Shown in pieces: positions 45,001 through 54,008 of a stretch of 64,000 nucleotides of DNA (position 1 is the first letter of the stretch; each line of letters begins with the position of its first letter). The translations under genes and the position numbers were made by a program. Source of the DNA: Seinonella peptonophila (GTDB lineage: Bacteria > Bacillota > Bacilli > Thermoactinomycetales > Thermoactinomycetaceae); NCBI RefSeq assembly GCF_900129355.1, contig NZ_FQVL01000003.1, forward strand, positions 186,001 to 250,000. Direction: 5' to 3'. The notes under the pieces are model-generated. The model was not told the DNA's origin, searched no databases, and was given only the letters and a program-made list of their open reading frames with translations.

Positions 45001-46604
45001 TTGAAGATTTGGCGCAAATCATCACGGAGTTAAAGACTGCTAATCCGCGGGCGAAGATTATAGTGAAAGTACCCATTGTGCCAAACATCGGCACGATTGC
45101 AGTTGGAATCGCGAAAGCAGGGGCACATATTATTACGCTGAGTGGCTTTGACGGCGGTACAGGAGCAGCACGTATTCATGCCTTACAACATGTGGGTTTA
45201 CCTGCTGAAGTAGGAGTCAAAGCAGCACACCACGCTCTGTTAGAAGCAGGGATTCGTGACCAAGTGGAAATCTGGGCAGATGGTGGTCAGAAAAGCGCAC
45301 TTGATGCCGTGAAAATGATGTTACTCGGTGCCAATCGAATTGGTTTTGCGACATTGGCGATGATTGCGATTGGTTGTACATCATGTAAAGGCTGTCATCT
45401 TGACACTTGTCATGTAGGGATTGCAACACAGATCGAAACGAAGGAACAGGCAGATGCTCATGGACTTCGCCGCTTCGTTCCAAGGCAACCAGAACCAGCC
45501 GTCGAATATCTCAAACGATTATTCTCAACCTTTGGAGAAGAGATCAAACGATTGACAGCAAAACTTGGGTTTAACCGTACACAAGATTTGGTTGGTCGTA
45601 GTGATCTATTAGAACAAGTGCGCGAATTAGACCGCGTTGATCTCCAAGATTTGCTGGCTCTCTCTCCCTATCCTTGGCATAATGAAGCACGTCAAGTTGT
45701 GGAACCAACATCGTCTCAAGAGTTGTTAGTGGCAGTAGGTGCTGAAGAGATCCGGCTTGATCAACAATTTGAAAACCCAACTCCCGAAATCCTTACAGGA
45801 ATCAATAACACACATCGCGTTATGATTAGTAATATTTCTGGTGCTCGTGTAAAAGATCGTCTTGATGGAAGTTATCGGTCATTACCAGAGATGCAGTTTT
45901 CCTTAGTAAATGGCTCGATACCAGGGAACGGTTTTGCTAGCTTCCACTCTGATGGTATTCGTGTAACTGTCCAAGGTGGAGCCCAAGATGGTGTAGGTAA
46001 GACTGCATTTGGCGGACAAGTTTCTATCTTGAAATCAATCAGCGGCAATAAAAAGCAATTAAATGGCTCTGTGGGAAAAAGCTTCTGTTATGGGGCACAA
46101 AAGGGTCTGTTTATGGTTCAAGGTGACGCAGATTCCCGTGCAGGTATCCGTCTTTCAGGCGCAGATGTCATCATTGGCGGCGAAGTCAAGCAACCAATCA
46201 ATGATCGGCTTGGGATGATTGCCAGTCGTGCCAATATTAAAGGGTTTGCTTTTGAATATATGACAGATGGTCGTGCCGTGGTACTCGGTGATCCAGGCCC
46301 TTGGATTTGCTCTGGTATGACAGGAGGAGTTGTCTATCTCCGCTACCAGCCTGAAATGGGCTTAACACATGAAGCACTGCGTAATCGAATTGCAAAAGCA
46401 GCAAAAGTTTCCTTAGAACCACTTAATGAGAAAGGTCACAACGATTTACTTGAGCTGCTGGGTATCTATCAAGAAGAATTGATTGGTGGAGGGCAATACG
46501 CTGCTGCACAACGTGTAAAAAACCTCCTGCGAAATGTGTCTCAGCATTTTGTGCAAGTCGTACCTGTCAAACAACAAGCTGATCCAGACATCTCTACAGA
46601 ATAA
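42096..46604 (+). CDS. gltB: Glutamate synthase, large subunit
   Basis: A 1502-residue enzyme that makes two glutamates from glutamine and 2-oxoglutarate. A propeptide of about 24 residues precedes Cys25 (EEHDSCGIIAI), the nucleophile of the glutaminase domain. The central and FMN domains follow (GEGGEIKDMLGKYPRTRGHQ, SGFDGGTGAARIH). The iron-sulphur cysteines are in GCTSCKGCHLDTCHVGIATQ, and a C-terminal GxGxG beta-helix domain closes the protein. Start is ATG at 42096 with GGAGG upstream. No gltD (small subunit) follows: the next gene is a lipoprotein. The partner subunit is either encoded elsewhere or ferredoxin is used. Confidence 0.97.
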   Translation: MTLSLKRRKEIGRFRNLTAEEHDSCGIIAIIEKDGQAKRQNMLDTIEALISLEHRSGFINGEGDGCGILTDIPRDIWEKRLESAGYEAGIASDPRFAVAHIFVPKHEHTSVSTIQSDLRAYLISEGVQILDEQLDQVNHHALGKNGRKDEPHFWQIACLGKHANAQLEAQLFKWTVTMEKLHPVHVASFSTQTAVYKLMGAASVLPKYYHDLADESFQSLATIGHNRYSTNTLSNFYRVQPFSLLGHNGEINTISKLREEATMVGVELPEGGSDSQDVNRLLETLIHQYQFSLFEALELVFPPIINEIKHLPEHLRDLYMYYRQTWGPFAQGPAGIISRYGNECAFRVDALGLRPLWKVETQRSLYFSSEQGVIPVHEMIAEPKPLAPGESVGVRLVPQAKVLTHDQFQQTVYDRTKKRATFQDFKQFILTDRGFGSIQEVTPASEAYYAAFGWDREQVQMVEDMASNGVDPIRSLGHDAPLAALAKVRQNVADYIKESVAVVTNPAIDREREMEHFSTRVVLGARPSLDGSPAIKLRLELPSPIIVEGKQAQEVCADHSTLSYEELIGRFEVHQQIVTFPLSYTRGTSYQKRLEELANEAIEAVRSGKVLLILDDESFLEEDQLYLDPHLAIAAVDQALKNADVHGGEQNLRRQANLLIRSNALRNLHDIALAIGLGADVISPHLMFRTILGKEGKSASNLFDAIRKGLEKIISTIGIHELRGYARLFSSIGLSEEVANLLGIVNYAGSKDKGLTWQKLETDAEARKADFINEKARSARLFHLWPRIWKPIGQVANGTLSYEEFAEKIEKFEQENPTSLRHLADLRFANDSSIDPTEVDLSVGDHDLPMVISSMSFGSQGEVAFRAYAEAADQLNMVSLNGEGGEIKDMLGKYPRTRGHQIASGRFGVNVELANSANILEIKIGQGAKPGEGGHLPGKKVSEKVAAARNATPGSDLISPSNNHDIYSIEDLAQIITELKTANPRAKIIVKVPIVPNIGTIAVGIAKAGAHIITLSGFDGGTGAARIHALQHVGLPAEVGVKAAHHALLEAGIRDQVEIWADGGQKSALDAVKMMLLGANRIGFATLAMIAIGCTSCKGCHLDTCHVGIATQIETKEQADAHGLRRFVPRQPEPAVEYLKRLFSTFGEEIKRLTAKLGFNRTQDLVGRSDLLEQVRELDRVDLQDLLALSPYPWHNEARQVVEPTSSQELLVAVGAEEIRLDQQFENPTPEILTGINNTHRVMISNISGARVKDRLDGSYRSLPEMQFSLVNGSIPGNGFASFHSDGIRVTVQGGAQDGVGKTAFGGQVSILKSISGNKKQLNGSVGKSFCYGAQKGLFMVQGDADSRAGIRLSGADVIIGGEVKQPINDRLGMIASRANIKGFAFEYMTDGRAVVLGDPGPWICSGMTGGVVYLRYQPEMGLTHEALRNRIAKAAKVSLEPLNEKGHNDLLELLGIYQEELIGGGQYAAAQRVKNLLRNVSQHFVQVVPVKQQADPDISTE

Positions 46605-46626
46605 TTACAAGTTCATTTTGATTCTA

Positions 46627-46653
46627 ATGGCTGCTATAATGGCAGCCTTTTTT
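46627..46653 (+). terminator. Rho-independent terminator
   Basis: Stem GGCTGC/GCAGCC with loop TATAATG, then CTTTTTT. It ends gltB. Confidence 0.88.
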
Positions 46654-46766
46654 ATTTTGGTTTTAAAAGACGATAACATGTTTAATGATCTGAACCATAG
46701 GCTATTGTATAAAAAGAACCAACTCGAACAGACTAAAGCAAAATACTTCGATAAGGAGTTGGACTT

Positions 46767-47135
46767 ATGTTAACGGTTCGTCGCTTTGTACAGTTATGCT
46801 GTATTTTTCTTTTAATACTACCCATCGCCTGTCAACGCTTTGAGTCACCAAAAGAACAAACTGGTTTGGATAAAGATAGTCACTCCTATACCAATGTAGG
46901 ATATCCTGCCAGTAAGATGATTCAAGCAGTCCAGTCAATCCGTGGTGTAAAGCGTGTGACTACTCATTACGATGGGAAACGAATCACGATGCACGTTTAT
47001 GTAACTGTGCCCAAAGCTTATTTTAATAGCATGAGACGAGCTGTTAAAGATCGTGTTAATCAAGTTGCGCCACTAAATCCCGTTCATGTAATCATTCAAC
47101 CATACAAACAACAATCTTCAACAAAAACCAAATGA
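46767..47135 (+). CDS. YhcN/YlaJ-type sporulation lipoprotein
   Basis: A 122-residue lipoprotein: signal sequence with lipobox LPIAC (Cys22), then a short linker and a domain like YhcN/YlaJ (IQAVQSIRGVKRVTTHYDGK, ITMHVYVTVPKAYFNSMRRA, VKDRVNQVAPLNPVHVII), where VxxVxGVxxAxVxxxGxxxxV is the family pattern. In Bacillus these proteins are found in spores. Start is ATG at 46767 after AAGGAG. It is one of the few hints here of spore formation. Confidence 0.78.
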   Translation: MLTVRRFVQLCCIFLLILPIACQRFESPKEQTGLDKDSHSYTNVGYPASKMIQAVQSIRGVKRVTTHYDGKRITMHVYVTVPKAYFNSMRRAVKDRVNQVAPLNPVHVIIQPYKQQSSTKTK

Positions 47136-47330
47136 GCAAATGCAATAAGTACCGGGTGATGGTGCTCGGACAGCCGATATAATTGAAAATGAAAATACTA
47201 TAAGTTCTGGCTAAACAATATTTCTCTTACGTATGTTGATTTGCAAAAAGCTTGCTTCATTCTATTGACTGCACCAATAAATATCTTCATAATTTAAATA
47301 CTAACAGAGATAGAAATTGGTGGTATCAAC

Positions 47331-48329
47331 ATGAAACGTAAGGTACGAATTTTAGGGACAGGTGCTTATCTGCCAGAACGAGAAGTTTCAGCCCTCGAGA
47401 TTGATACACGATTGGGAACAAAACCTGGCTGGGTAGAAAAAAAGTCAGGGGTTTTAACACGTCGATTTGTAGGGACTGAAACAGCCGCCTGGATGGGTGC
47501 AAAAGCGGCCGAAATGGCATTGGAGCATGCTAAAGTAACCCTAGATGAGATCGATTGTATTGTTTCGGCCAGCGGTACAGTGGAACAAGCTATCCCTTGT
47601 ACAGCTTCACTTATTTATCATCATCTAGACCCTTCACATATGAAAATTCCGGCTTTCGATTTTAATGCAACTTGTCTGAGCTTTGTTGCCGCTTTTGATC
47701 ATTTGTCATACCTTATTTCGGCAGGTCGTTATCAAAATATTTTATTGGTATCAAGCGAAATCGCTTCCATCGGGTTAAATTGGAAACAAAAAGAAAGCTC
47801 ATCCCTTTTTGGTGATGGTGCTGCGGCAGTTGTGATCGGTCCCAGTTCAAAGCAGGACGCTTCACATATTATGTCTTCACGTATGGAAACATACCCCCAA
47901 GGTGTTCATACAACTGAAATTCGAGGTGGCGGAACAAAACATCATCCCCGCACTTATAAAGGCGAGGTTAATTGGGAAGATTTTTTATTTGATATGGATG
48001 GGGAAGCTGTATTTCGCCTAACTGCTAAATTTTTACCTGATTTCGTAAAACGATTATTTACTGACACTAGTAAAACGCTTCAAGAAGTAGATTTGGTTAT
48101 CCCTCATCAAGCAAGCGTGATGGCAATGAAATTAATTCAACGTAGACTGAAGCTTACAGAAGGGCAAATGATGATGATCGCTCCTCAATATGGAAATATG
48201 ATTGCCGCTTCAATCCCATTTGCCCTACATCTAGCGATTCAATCAGGACAGTTGCAACGTGATCAAACCAGTCTACTACTAGGCACCTCAGCAGGTCTTT
48301 CCTTTGGAGGCATCCTTTTTGTCTACTAA
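47331..48329 (+). CDS. 3-ketoacyl-ACP synthase III-like condensing enzyme
   Basis: A 332-residue thiolase-fold enzyme (FabH-like). The catalytic triad is visible: Cys in DFNATCLSFVAAF, His in VIPHQASVMAMK, Asn in YGNMIAASIP. The start (VRILGTGAYLPEREVSALEI, later WVEKKSGVLTRRF) is typical. It would join an acyl-CoA with malonyl-ACP or a similar second substrate. First gene of a tight six-gene plus-strand operon (ATP-grasp, SDR, MBL, adenylase, GNAT follow). A housekeeping FabH is unlikely because no fab genes are near. ATG at 47331 with GGTGG upstream. Confidence 0.9.
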   Translation: MKRKVRILGTGAYLPEREVSALEIDTRLGTKPGWVEKKSGVLTRRFVGTETAAWMGAKAAEMALEHAKVTLDEIDCIVSASGTVEQAIPCTASLIYHHLDPSHMKIPAFDFNATCLSFVAAFDHLSYLISAGRYQNILLVSSEIASIGLNWKQKESSSLFGDGAAAVVIGPSSKQDASHIMSSRMETYPQGVHTTEIRGGGTKHHPRTYKGEVNWEDFLFDMDGEAVFRLTAKFLPDFVKRLFTDTSKTLQEVDLVIPHQASVMAMKLIQRRLKLTEGQMMMIAPQYGNMIAASIPFALHLAIQSGQLQRDQTSLLLGTSAGLSFGGILFVY

Positions 48330-49494
48330 ACGAATTATGCTAACAGGAGGAAGAGCCCCTGCTACTCTCGATTTAGCGCGTTTGCTTGCTACTGTAGGTC
48401 ATATCGTCATGGTGGCAGAAAGTCAAGCTCCTCATCTTTGTCAATATTCTCGCGCTGTTGCAAAATCTTTTCAGCTCCCTGCTCCACGGTTTGCAACTGA
48501 AGCATATATTTCCAAACTAGTACAAATTTTAATCGACGAAGAAATTGACATCTTTATTCCAACTTGTGAAGAGATTTTTTATATTGCACAATTCTTAAAT
48601 CAATTTCCTACTACATGCAAAGTTTGGTGCGAACCGATCAGCCGATTACAAACACTCCATAATAAACATCAATTCTTTCAGCTAGTCCAATCATTAGGAC
48701 TAAAGACTCCCTATACCGTGCAGATTCGTTCACGAAAAGAGTTAGAACAAACCATCGAGCATTGGACCCATGGTGATCAAATTGTTCTCAAACCTACCTA
48801 CTCACGCTTTGGAACGAAAACATATATTCAATCCAGTCAAACATTGATTGACAAAGCGATTCAGCCTTCTCTAAAAAATCCCTGGTTGGTTCAGCAATGG
48901 ATTGACGGTCAACAATTTTGCACTTATAGTGTTTCATCAAATGGAAAAATATTAGCCCATGCTGATTACTTTACTGAATTTACAGCTGGTGCAGGCGCCA
49001 CGATTGCTTTTACGCCAGTTATGAATCGCGAAATAGAGGAACAAATTCAATATCTTCTATCATCGCTCAAACTAACAGGGCATTTTGGATTCGATTGGAT
49101 CGTCTCAAAAGAGGGAAAATGGTATTTGATTGAGTGCAATCCACGTTTAACAAGTGGCATTCATCTCTTTACTGCTCAAGAGAGGATTGATCGTATTTTC
49201 TGTGGAGAACAGACGATGCAAATATGCTATCCACAATTATCTACCCAACGATCACTCAAACTCGCCATGTGGAGTTATGGACTAGCGCAAGCGTGTCGCT
49301 CTCCCAAGCATTTTCAACATTGGCTCAAAGCAATGTGGCGCAGCAAAGATACACTATTTCGCTTATCCGACCCTGCTCCTTTATGGGGACAAATACGATG
49401 TCTTTTTTCCTTATACCGTAAGAGCAGTCAACAAAAGCTCCCCATATTGGATACTTCAACTTATGATATAGAATGGAATGGTGACAACAGATGA
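48319..49494 (+). CDS. ATP-grasp enzyme (carboxylate ligase, CarB-like)
   Basis: A 391-residue ATP-grasp protein. The N-terminal pre-ATP-grasp part starts RIMLTGGRAPATLDLARLLA. The nucleotide-binding lobe has QIVLKPTYSRFGTKTYI, and the metal site is WYLIECNPRLTSGIHLF. Such enzymes join a carboxylate to an amine or thiol through an acyl phosphate. The start is TTG at 48319, eight nt after the GGAGG that lies within the end of the KAS gene, so the two genes overlap by 11 nt and are coupled. The C-terminal 90 residues are not part of the core fold. Substrate unknown. Confidence 0.88.
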   Translation: MSTKRIMLTGGRAPATLDLARLLATVGHIVMVAESQAPHLCQYSRAVAKSFQLPAPRFATEAYISKLVQILIDEEIDIFIPTCEEIFYIAQFLNQFPTTCKVWCEPISRLQTLHNKHQFFQLVQSLGLKTPYTVQIRSRKELEQTIEHWTHGDQIVLKPTYSRFGTKTYIQSSQTLIDKAIQPSLKNPWLVQQWIDGQQFCTYSVSSNGKILAHADYFTEFTAGAGATIAFTPVMNREIEEQIQYLLSSLKLTGHFGFDWIVSKEGKWYLIECNPRLTSGIHLFTAQERIDRIFCGEQTMQICYPQLSTQRSLKLAMWSYGLAQACRSPKHFQHWLKAMWRSKDTLFRLSDPAPLWGQIRCLFSLYRKSSQQKLPILDTSTYDIEWNGDNR

Positions 49495-50483
49495 AAGCAT
49501 TAGTAACCGGTGCTACTGGTTTTTTGGGGCAAAAGTTGGTAAACCGCCTCAAACAAAACGGTTACATAATTACCGCGACCGGTCGAAATCATGAGATTGG
49601 TAAACAACTAGCTGATCAACAAGTTCAATTTATTGCAGCAAATCTAGATGACCAAACGAAAATGGAATCGCTCTGTCAAAATCAAGAAATGATCTTTCAT
49701 TGTGGGGCTCGTTCTGCACCATGGGGAGATTATGAAGGGTTTTACCAAAGCAATGTTCTAGGTACGCGCTATCTTCTTCAAGGTGCTTTAAAGCACCATG
49801 TAAAACGGTTTATACATGTATCGACTCCTAGCATCTATTTCCAATTTGAAGATCGCTTTCAGATTAAGGAAAATGATCCTCTGCCTACAAAAAAGGTAAA
49901 TGCCTATGCAGAAACCAAATGGCTTGCCGAACAAGAAGTTGATCAAGTCTGGAAAGAGCATCAGCTCCCAACGATAACCATTCGACCACGAGCTATTTTT
50001 GGACCTGGCGATCAGACAATCATCCCTCGCTTGCTTCGTATACATGAGCGAGGCTCCATTCCTCTGATTGAGGGCGGGCAAGTAGAACTAGATATTACTT
50101 ATGTGGAAAATGTGGTCGATGCGTTACTCCTTTGTGCCAGCGCACCCGAAAGTTGCTTTGGGAAAAAGTACAATATTACAAATGGTGAACCGAAGTTGTT
50201 GATCGATTTACTTCAACTTCTCTTTCAACGTCTTGGTGAGCCTTTACGCACAAGGGAAATCCCCTTTTCAACCGCTTACCGTTTTGCTAGACTTTTTGAA
50301 TGGGCTTATCGCCTTTTTCGACATAATAGTGAACCGCCGATTACCCGCTATACAATTGGAGTGATTGGCAAGAGTCAAACGCTAGACATAGCGGCAGCAA
50401 AAGAAGAACTGGGTTATCATCCGAACATTTCAATCGAAGAAGGGATTGATCTATTTATCAGATGGTGGAAAAATAAATTATGA
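49491..50483 (+). CDS. NAD-dependent epimerase/dehydratase (3-beta-HSD-like extended SDR)
   Basis: A 330-residue extended SDR: VTGATGFLGQKLVNRLKQNG binds NAD, HCGARSAPWGDYEGFYQSNV, FIHVSTPSIYF with catalytic Ser, and NAYAETKWLAE with the YxxxK pair. The first 200 residues resemble OleD-type reductases that act on beta-keto acyl products of thiolase-fold enzymes, which would fit a KAS III in the same operon. Overlaps the ATP-grasp stop by 4 nt (ATGA) and the next gene likewise. Substrate inferred only from context. Confidence 0.9.
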   Translation: MKALVTGATGFLGQKLVNRLKQNGYIITATGRNHEIGKQLADQQVQFIAANLDDQTKMESLCQNQEMIFHCGARSAPWGDYEGFYQSNVLGTRYLLQGALKHHVKRFIHVSTPSIYFQFEDRFQIKENDPLPTKKVNAYAETKWLAEQEVDQVWKEHQLPTITIRPRAIFGPGDQTIIPRLLRIHERGSIPLIEGGQVELDITYVENVVDALLLCASAPESCFGKKYNITNGEPKLLIDLLQLLFQRLGEPLRTREIPFSTAYRFARLFEWAYRLFRHNSEPPITRYTIGVIGKSQTLDIAAAKEELGYHPNISIEEGIDLFIRWWKNKL

Positions 50484-51322
50484 TCCAAGTGCGATGGCAT
50501 CTATTACATGGTGGTTCTTGTGTTCAGTATGAGAAAATGGTTTTCCCTAAGGAGAGAGGATTACGAAAAAAAATCTTCCCTTCTTTATTCTCACTTATTG
50601 AACATCCGACATATGGTCCGATATTATTTGATACAGGGTATTCTGCTCACTTCCTACAAGCAACAAAACAATTTCCCAATCGACTCTATTCATTAGTTAC
50701 ACCTGTTTCGTTTTCTGCTGAACAGTCAGCTCTGGTTCAAGTCGAACGACTCGGTTTTCAGGCAAAAGAGATTGGGACGATCATCCTTTCACATTTACAT
50801 GCAGATCATATAGCAGGATTAAAAGACTTTTCAAATGCGTCTATCTGGGTTCACCGCAGTGCTTGGTCAAGTATCCAGTTGAAAAGTAAATTGGCAGCAT
50901 TACGAATGGGCTTTTTACCTGATTTGCTTCCTGATACGATTGAAGATCGCTTGCAATTGATCGATGCAACATTCCAGATCCAACTTCCTGCTGAATATGC
51001 TCCGTTTAAACAAGGTTATGATTTATTGGGAGATGGCAGCCTAATCGCGGTTGATCTACCAGGTCACGCGCATGGGCAAATTGGACTTTTGATTCAAACA
51101 TTTGATCATGGTATGGTTTTCTTAATTGCAGATTGTTGTTGGGATCGAGCATCGTATGAAAAAATTCTTTATCCTCATCGTTTGACAAGAATTTTACATG
51201 CCAATCATACTGCTTATATCAATAGTTTACATATGGTGAATCAATTTGCAGTTCAACATCCTCAAGCAGAGATTGTCCCTTCTCATTGTCAGTCAACCTG
51301 GATGAAAATTAGCGCGAATTGA
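50480..51322 (+). CDS. Metallo-beta-lactamase-fold hydrolase (lactonase-like)
   Basis: A 280-residue MBL protein. Zinc ligands: HLHADH (ILSHLHADHIAG), His in GHAHGQIG, Asp in LIADCCWD, and a late His in VPSHCQS. FDTGYS opens the domain. The order resembles AiiA/AttM quorum-quenching lactonases, but many other esterases and thioesterases share it. In this operon it may release or hydrolyse a thioester or lactone. Start overlaps the SDR stop by 4 nt. Confidence 0.88.
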   Translation: MIQVRWHLLHGGSCVQYEKMVFPKERGLRKKIFPSLFSLIEHPTYGPILFDTGYSAHFLQATKQFPNRLYSLVTPVSFSAEQSALVQVERLGFQAKEIGTIILSHLHADHIAGLKDFSNASIWVHRSAWSSIQLKSKLAALRMGFLPDLLPDTIEDRLQLIDATFQIQLPAEYAPFKQGYDLLGDGSLIAVDLPGHAHGQIGLLIQTFDHGMVFLIADCCWDRASYEKILYPHRLTRILHANHTAYINSLHMVNQFAVQHPQAEIVPSHCQSTWMKISAN

Positions 51323-51338
51323 AAGAGGTCAACTTAGT

Positions 51339-52691
51339 ATGGTCAGGCTTTCTATATTTTTAAAGCAGTATCTTATAACAAAATATCGCCGGCAGTTTCC
51401 ATCTCGAGAAGCATTAGAACAATGGCAAAAAAAACAGGTACATACTTTTTTACAACAAATCGTTCCTCAATCACCATTTTACGCACAGCTATATGATCAA
51501 CATTCATTAGCCACTTGGGAAGAGCTACCTATTATCGATAAAGAAGTGATGATGGAACACTTCAATCAGTTGAATACAAAAGGAATCATACGTGAAGAAG
51601 CATTTCAATTCGCTTTAGAAGCAGAAAAATCACGTAACTTCACCACAAAACTAAAGCAGGTCACAATAGGACTCTCTTCTGGAACGTCAGGAAATCGCGG
51701 ATTGTTCTTGGTTAGTGATCAAGAGCAAATCCGCTGGGCTGCAGCTATGATCGCGAAAGTATTGACAGAACCTATATGGAAAAAACAGCAAGTCGCTCTT
51801 TTCTTACGGGCAAACAGTAATCTCTATACTAGCCTTCAAAGAGGGCCTATTCAATTTCAATTTTTTGATATGATTCAACCACTGACAGAACATCTCGTTC
51901 CACTTTCAGACTATCAACCGACAATTCTGATTGCCCCACCTTCTTATTTGCGATTTTTAGCAGAAGAAATGATACAAGGTCGTCTTTCTATTCAGCCAAA
52001 GAAAGTGATCTCAGTGGCTGAAGTTCTAGAACCACTAGATCAAAAAGTGATAGAAGAAGCATTTCAACAGACCATTCATCAAATCTACCAAGCAACAGAA
52101 GGCTTTTTGGGTGTCACTTGTGAACATGGTACAATTCATCTTAATGAAGATTTAATTGCAATTCAGAAAGAATATCTAGATGAAGCAAAACAACGCTTCT
52201 CGCCGATTATTACTGATTTTTCACGTACTACACAACCGATCCTCCGTTATCGTCTAAATGATATCTTAACTGAGCGGTCAGACTCATGTCCTTGCGGATC
52301 GCCCATGCTTGCTGTACAAAAAATCGAAGGTCGCTGTGATGATATATTACCCTTTCCTACCAACAATCGAAATTATCGTATGATCTTTCCCGACTTTATA
52401 CGTCGAGCGCTGATCACGGCTAGCACTGATATTTTAGAATATCTAGTCATTCAACATAGCCCAACACAACTTGAAATCTCCATACGAACTGATTCGGGCA
52501 AAGCAGATGAAACGAGCCGTGCTGTGGTACAAGCGATTCGCCAATTATGCCATGAACAACAATGTCAAATACCTGACATCCTCTTTACACCTTATCGTCG
52601 AACACCTTCTATCAACAAATTACGTCGAGTAGAGCGGCGATTTCCTTTACCTGACCCTAATCAAAATACTAGATCATTCGACTTTCACTAG
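51339..52691 (+). CDS. F390-synthetase-related adenylate-forming enzyme (PaaK-like)
   Basis: A 450-residue ANL-superfamily relative of phenylacetate-CoA ligase and coenzyme F390 synthetase. Motifs: IGLSSGTSGNRGLFLVSD (phosphate loop), YQATEGFLGVTCEHG (aromatic/Glu motif), and ILRYRLNDILTE with the adenosine Asp. A CPCGS knot follows at about residue 320 as in F390 synthetases. It should activate a carboxylate, or adenylate a hydroxyl, with ATP. It follows the MBL gene by 16 bp. F420 is not expected in this organism, so the name denotes homology only. Confidence 0.85.
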   Translation: MVRLSIFLKQYLITKYRRQFPSREALEQWQKKQVHTFLQQIVPQSPFYAQLYDQHSLATWEELPIIDKEVMMEHFNQLNTKGIIREEAFQFALEAEKSRNFTTKLKQVTIGLSSGTSGNRGLFLVSDQEQIRWAAAMIAKVLTEPIWKKQQVALFLRANSNLYTSLQRGPIQFQFFDMIQPLTEHLVPLSDYQPTILIAPPSYLRFLAEEMIQGRLSIQPKKVISVAEVLEPLDQKVIEEAFQQTIHQIYQATEGFLGVTCEHGTIHLNEDLIAIQKEYLDEAKQRFSPIITDFSRTTQPILRYRLNDILTERSDSCPCGSPMLAVQKIEGRCDDILPFPTNNRNYRMIFPDFIRRALITASTDILEYLVIQHSPTQLEISIRTDSGKADETSRAVVQAIRQLCHEQQCQIPDILFTPYRRTPSINKLRRVERRFPLPDPNQNTRSFDFH

Positions 52692-52701
52692 GGAGGACAA
52701 C

Positions 52702-53859
52702 GTGTCTTACATACCAAGATTATATACAAAAGATAATTGGGAGCAGTTACATCCATCCTCATCAACTGAAAAGCAGGTAGCTTATCGCTACCTGTCTCCT
52801 TTTGTGCTTGGTGATGTTTCTAGCTTTATTTCAAATATCAACACAGAGATACAAGTGATTGAACTTGAAAATCACCTGTTGCCAGTCACGATCAACCAAC
52901 GTGAATATCAAAATGCTTATTCTTGTTCACCGATCACCCAATATATAACTTGTGCCAAAGAAGAGCTATGGGAATTACGTGATCCATATTTGGAAAAAAC
53001 TCTTTCTACTCTCCTTTCAACGCTTCGCTATCTATTGAAACTCGGTCAATTAAATCGAGTCGTAATTGTGAATAATTGGTTGCTCTCAACCAATCTCTAT
53101 CCGCCAATCAGCCAAGAGCAAATCAACTGGATCACATCATATTTAATAAAACAGTTCCCCAAACACGCGATTTTATTTCGATCTATCACAGCTTATCATC
53201 CGATAGGTCTCCACGCATCCTTGCTTCAAGCTGGATATCAAGCAGTGCCAAGCCGCCAAGTTTATTATTATGCTCCAAGTCAGTGGAATCACTTAAAAAG
53301 TCGTCAACGAAATCTATTGCGACGCGAACTGCGATTTTATACACAGAGTGCTTATCAATGGCGGAAAGACCAAAAGAAATGGACAGAAAAGGAATTACAT
53401 AGGATCATTGATCTCTATCAACAGCTCTATATAGAAAAATATTCACCCAATCATCCACGATTAACGACCCAGTGGTTACAACATGCAATCCAATCAGGTT
53501 GGCTACACGTTGGCGTCTTAGAAAAAGCTGGACAGATTGATGCTGCTTATGGCTACTTTATGCAAAATAAGATGATGACTACACCTCTACTTGGTTACCA
53601 AACGAGTATTCCACAAAAAGAGGGACTCTATCGGATTCTCTCTCGTCTTTTAGTCAAGGAAGCAAGTGCAAACAGTTTGCTTCAGCATCAAAGTTCTGGT
53701 GCTGCTGCATTTAAACGGGATCGCGGCGCATTTGCAAAGATCGAATACACGATGGCCTATACCAAGCATTTGCCATTTCAGCAACGCAAATCATGGGCTT
53801 TTCTGCAATCACTCCTTGAAAAAATTGCCTTACCCATCATTACCAAACGAAAACTCTAA
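52702..53859 (+). CDS. GNAT/FemAB-like acyltransferase
   Basis: A 385-residue protein with an acyltransferase-type C-terminal half: RNLLRRELRFYTQSAYQWRK, ELHRIIDLYQQLYIEKYSPN, VLEKAGQIDAAYGYFMQN, YRILSRLLVKEA, and a final AFKRDRGA. This pattern is common in the peptidoglycan/GNAT-like acyltransferases placed beside such operons. The N-terminal half is unique. Start is GTG at 52702 after GGGAGG, 10 bp behind the adenylase. Last gene of the six-gene operon. The acyl donor could be the product of the KAS III, which is inference. Confidence 0.75.
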   Translation: MSYIPRLYTKDNWEQLHPSSSTEKQVAYRYLSPFVLGDVSSFISNINTEIQVIELENHLLPVTINQREYQNAYSCSPITQYITCAKEELWELRDPYLEKTLSTLLSTLRYLLKLGQLNRVVIVNNWLLSTNLYPPISQEQINWITSYLIKQFPKHAILFRSITAYHPIGLHASLLQAGYQAVPSRQVYYYAPSQWNHLKSRQRNLLRRELRFYTQSAYQWRKDQKKWTEKELHRIIDLYQQLYIEKYSPNHPRLTTQWLQHAIQSGWLHVGVLEKAGQIDAAYGYFMQNKMMTTPLLGYQTSIPQKEGLYRILSRLLVKEASANSLLQHQSSGAAAFKRDRGAFAKIEYTMAYTKHLPFQQRKSWAFLQSLLEKIALPIITKRKL

Positions 53860-54008
53860 TAAACAAGGATATAGTTGATTGACTCATTTTATCTATACAG
53901 CGAAGAATAACAGGTTGTAGACAAAAAGCATGTGATTTCCTTTACATATCCAAATGAATATGCTATCATCATTTCTGTATTTATCGAAATGTCAAAGGAG
54001 AGTCTGAA

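Noticed and set aside
53900-53960. Short GTTGTAGACAAAAAGC string as another repeat remnant
   Set aside because: Only about 14 bases resemble the start of the dispersed repeat, too few to call.
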